The notes beneath the pieces were generated by a model. That model saw nothing but the letters and a program-made list of their open reading frames with translations, made no database searches and was not told the origin of the DNA. A stretch of 64,000 bases of DNA, taken from the NCBI GenBank assembly GCA_946902875.1, contig OX336340.1:3493739-3557738 (forward strand), in the 5' to 3' direction. Positions 62,640 to 64,000 of this stretch are shown one piece after another. Source of the DNA: Nematopogon swammerdamellus. Lineage: Eukaryota > Arthropoda > Insecta > Lepidoptera > Adelidae. Positions within the stretch are counted from its first letter, which is position 1; every line of letters begins with the position of its first letter. The translations under genes and the position numbers were made by a program.

Positions 62640-62770
62640 TTATTAAAGACAGAAAATAACATACAGAAGGGCAATATGAATTTACAACACACAGAAACAA
62701 GAGAACAGTAGCATGCAAAGGCGGACTTATCACTTTAAGTGATTTCTTCCAGTCAACGTTTAATAATAAA
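62640..62770. repeat. Dispersed repeat (AAGGCGGACTTATC...CAGTCAACGTTT)
   Basis: GCATGCAAAGGCGGACTTAT and GTGATTTCTTCCAGTCAACG; same family as at 33840-33930 and 60310-60440. Confidence 0.5.
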
Positions 62771-62831
62771 ACATTTTAGTAATATTTAAAGAATTTTAGG
62801 GAGACAAAGTATCTCAAAGTCTTCCTAGTTC

Positions 62832-62955
62832 TTTACTGAACGCGATGGTCGTTGCTGTGCTGAAATGACAGCAAAATGAACGAATTACCTGATTACTTGC
62901 AGCACAACACCGATTACTATGCTTATACTTATTTATCAGGATACAGCGTGTGTGT
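62832..62955 (+). mobile_element. Retroposon family B, 3' part
   Basis: AACGCGATGGTCGTTGCTGT, CTTGCAGCACAACACCGATT and TATCAGGATACAGCGTGTGT, ending in a TGTATG tail. 5'-truncated. Confidence 0.65.
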
Positions 62956-63547
62956 GTATGTAAAATTTAATTAGTTTTATTTTCTGATTAATATTGATCT
63001 TATCCAAGAAATCATGCACATGACGAAAAAATGTTTAGAATGGAAAATTTATTATATAATTATTATATATTATATAATTATGGTATGTACTTACTTCAAA
63101 TATACATAGCTCAAGATTTTTTATAGGAAGAAAAACTTTTCAGCCATTTTTACTTTCACAAGGTTGACTGGATCCATTTCCGCGCCACTGATAAGTAAAC
63201 GTATAATATTAAAGTAATTGATGAATATGATGATTTGTAGATGTTGATCTGTTTTGTACGAGCCCTACTGTACTTAAGAATAAATTTAAAAGTGCTTTAG
63301 ATGCAGTGTAATGTTTTAGGATTATTTTAGTTTTTAAGTAATTAATTATATTTGTGTAATGTTTTTTGTGTAACTATGTATTTTTTTTTTCATTATTTGT
63401 GTTATGTTTCCGTATTTTTTTCGTTGCCTTATCTACTATATCTATACATAAATGCGTAAACTTGTAATTGGTGTCCTGTGAATTGTATTTGTATGTTTAT
63501 AATTAAGTCCTTACACTGTAAGTTTACCGCAATAAATAAAATAAATA

Positions 63548-63806
63548 TTTTTTTTTATGGAACCTGACACGGTTGGCTACCTCACCTACAACGTCCGTGA
63601 TGTCAGCCCATAACACCGGGTGAACTAGGTGCCATGTCAGTGCTTCCCCCTTTGATCGTGCCGGCTACACGGAACTGGTCGGAAAACACAAACTATTTAC
63701 ATAGCCGTTTCGACCGACGTTTCATTCAGTGCGGTGGTACCAACCCGGGCGGGTTAGACCCTACCATTAAGTAAGATGAGGAGGGAAGGGACCTACAGTT
63801 TTACGA
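63548..63806 (-). mobile_element. SINE family A, body, tail and start of head
   Basis: T-run, AACCTGACACGGTTGGCTAC, AACACCGGGTGAACTAGGTG, GTTTCATTCAGTGCGGTGGT and ACCAACCCGGGCGGGTTAGA to GGGACCTACAGTTTTACG. Cut just before the 5S-like segment. Confidence 0.82.
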
Positions 63807-64000
63807 GGACATATATAATGTAATATTAATATTACATAAGACCTCGCATAAAGCTAAATAATATCACATGATATTTTGTTCGCTCTATGCTCGTATTATT
63901 CAACGGCGTAAAACTGCAGCATTTACTACCGGAGTATAAATAAACTGCGTAGTAGCATCGATTCGGCTGCTGCGTAGTATCTAGCGCGCGAGAAGTGCAT

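Noticed and set aside
62083..62659. 168-codon ORF rich in Phe/Ser/Leu and its antisense Lys/Glu-rich partner
   Set aside because: The first half is a pyrimidine-rich CTTT low-complexity stretch; no splice sites or motifs support coding.

Overview
This window is nuclear DNA from an insect, most probably a moth or butterfly (Lepidoptera). The evidence is: split genes with GT-AG introns, an array of the insect telomere motif TTAGG, many short retroposons and foldback elements, and Helitron-like ends (GCGGGCAAAAGCTAG followed by T) that I associate with lepidopteran genomes. There is no sign of bacterial or organellar gene organisation. Only about 2 kb is convincingly coding; most of the rest is repeats, often inserted into one another.

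Two genes can be reconstructed and they converge (tail to tail). The + strand gene enters from outside the window and ends at 9575. Its last six exons (596-682, 1444-1588, 2373-2445, 3455-3559, 8183-8264, 9559-9575) join in one open frame of 168 codons plus a stop. I do not recognise the protein. The - strand gene has six phase-compatible exons between 35635 and 24871 and encodes a FAM13 family protein, recognised from its two conserved C-terminal blocks. An internal ATG in good context (35557) would give a complete 473-residue short form. Two GC-rich spots with strong - strand donors (39474 and 45915) are candidate non-coding first exons. A possible first coding exon of a third gene lies at 60708-60972 on the + strand.

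The repeats fall into recurring families. Family A is a poly-A SINE whose head is a chimera: a tRNA-like 5' half, a piece of 5S rRNA, then a tRNA-like 3' half with a B box. Family B is a roughly 330-bp retroposon with 10-12 bp target duplications and an ATGT-type tail. Family C is a tRNA-headed SINE sharing a central domain with A. A B-head/A-body chimera occurs at least twice with the same junction, and one copy sits inside a family B element, so the chimera itself moved. There are also 5'-truncated LINE ends, about fifteen foldback or terminal-inverted-repeat elements, a hAT-like element with a 9-bp target duplication, and two Helitron-like elements.

Three large tandem arrays stand out. A 15-bp minisatellite (3.4 kb) lies in an intron of the + strand gene, between family B pieces, and is open on both strands. 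A 78-bp palindromic satellite (2.1 kb, 468-bp higher-order period) lies inside a Helitron-like element whose unexpanded relative is at 47.4 kb. A 30-bp array lies at 37.1-37.7 kb. About 40 TTAGG units sit at 45.2-45.4 kb, flanked on both sides by ordinary sequence. Exon joins, families and target duplications were worked out by eye; no alignment or database search was possible.
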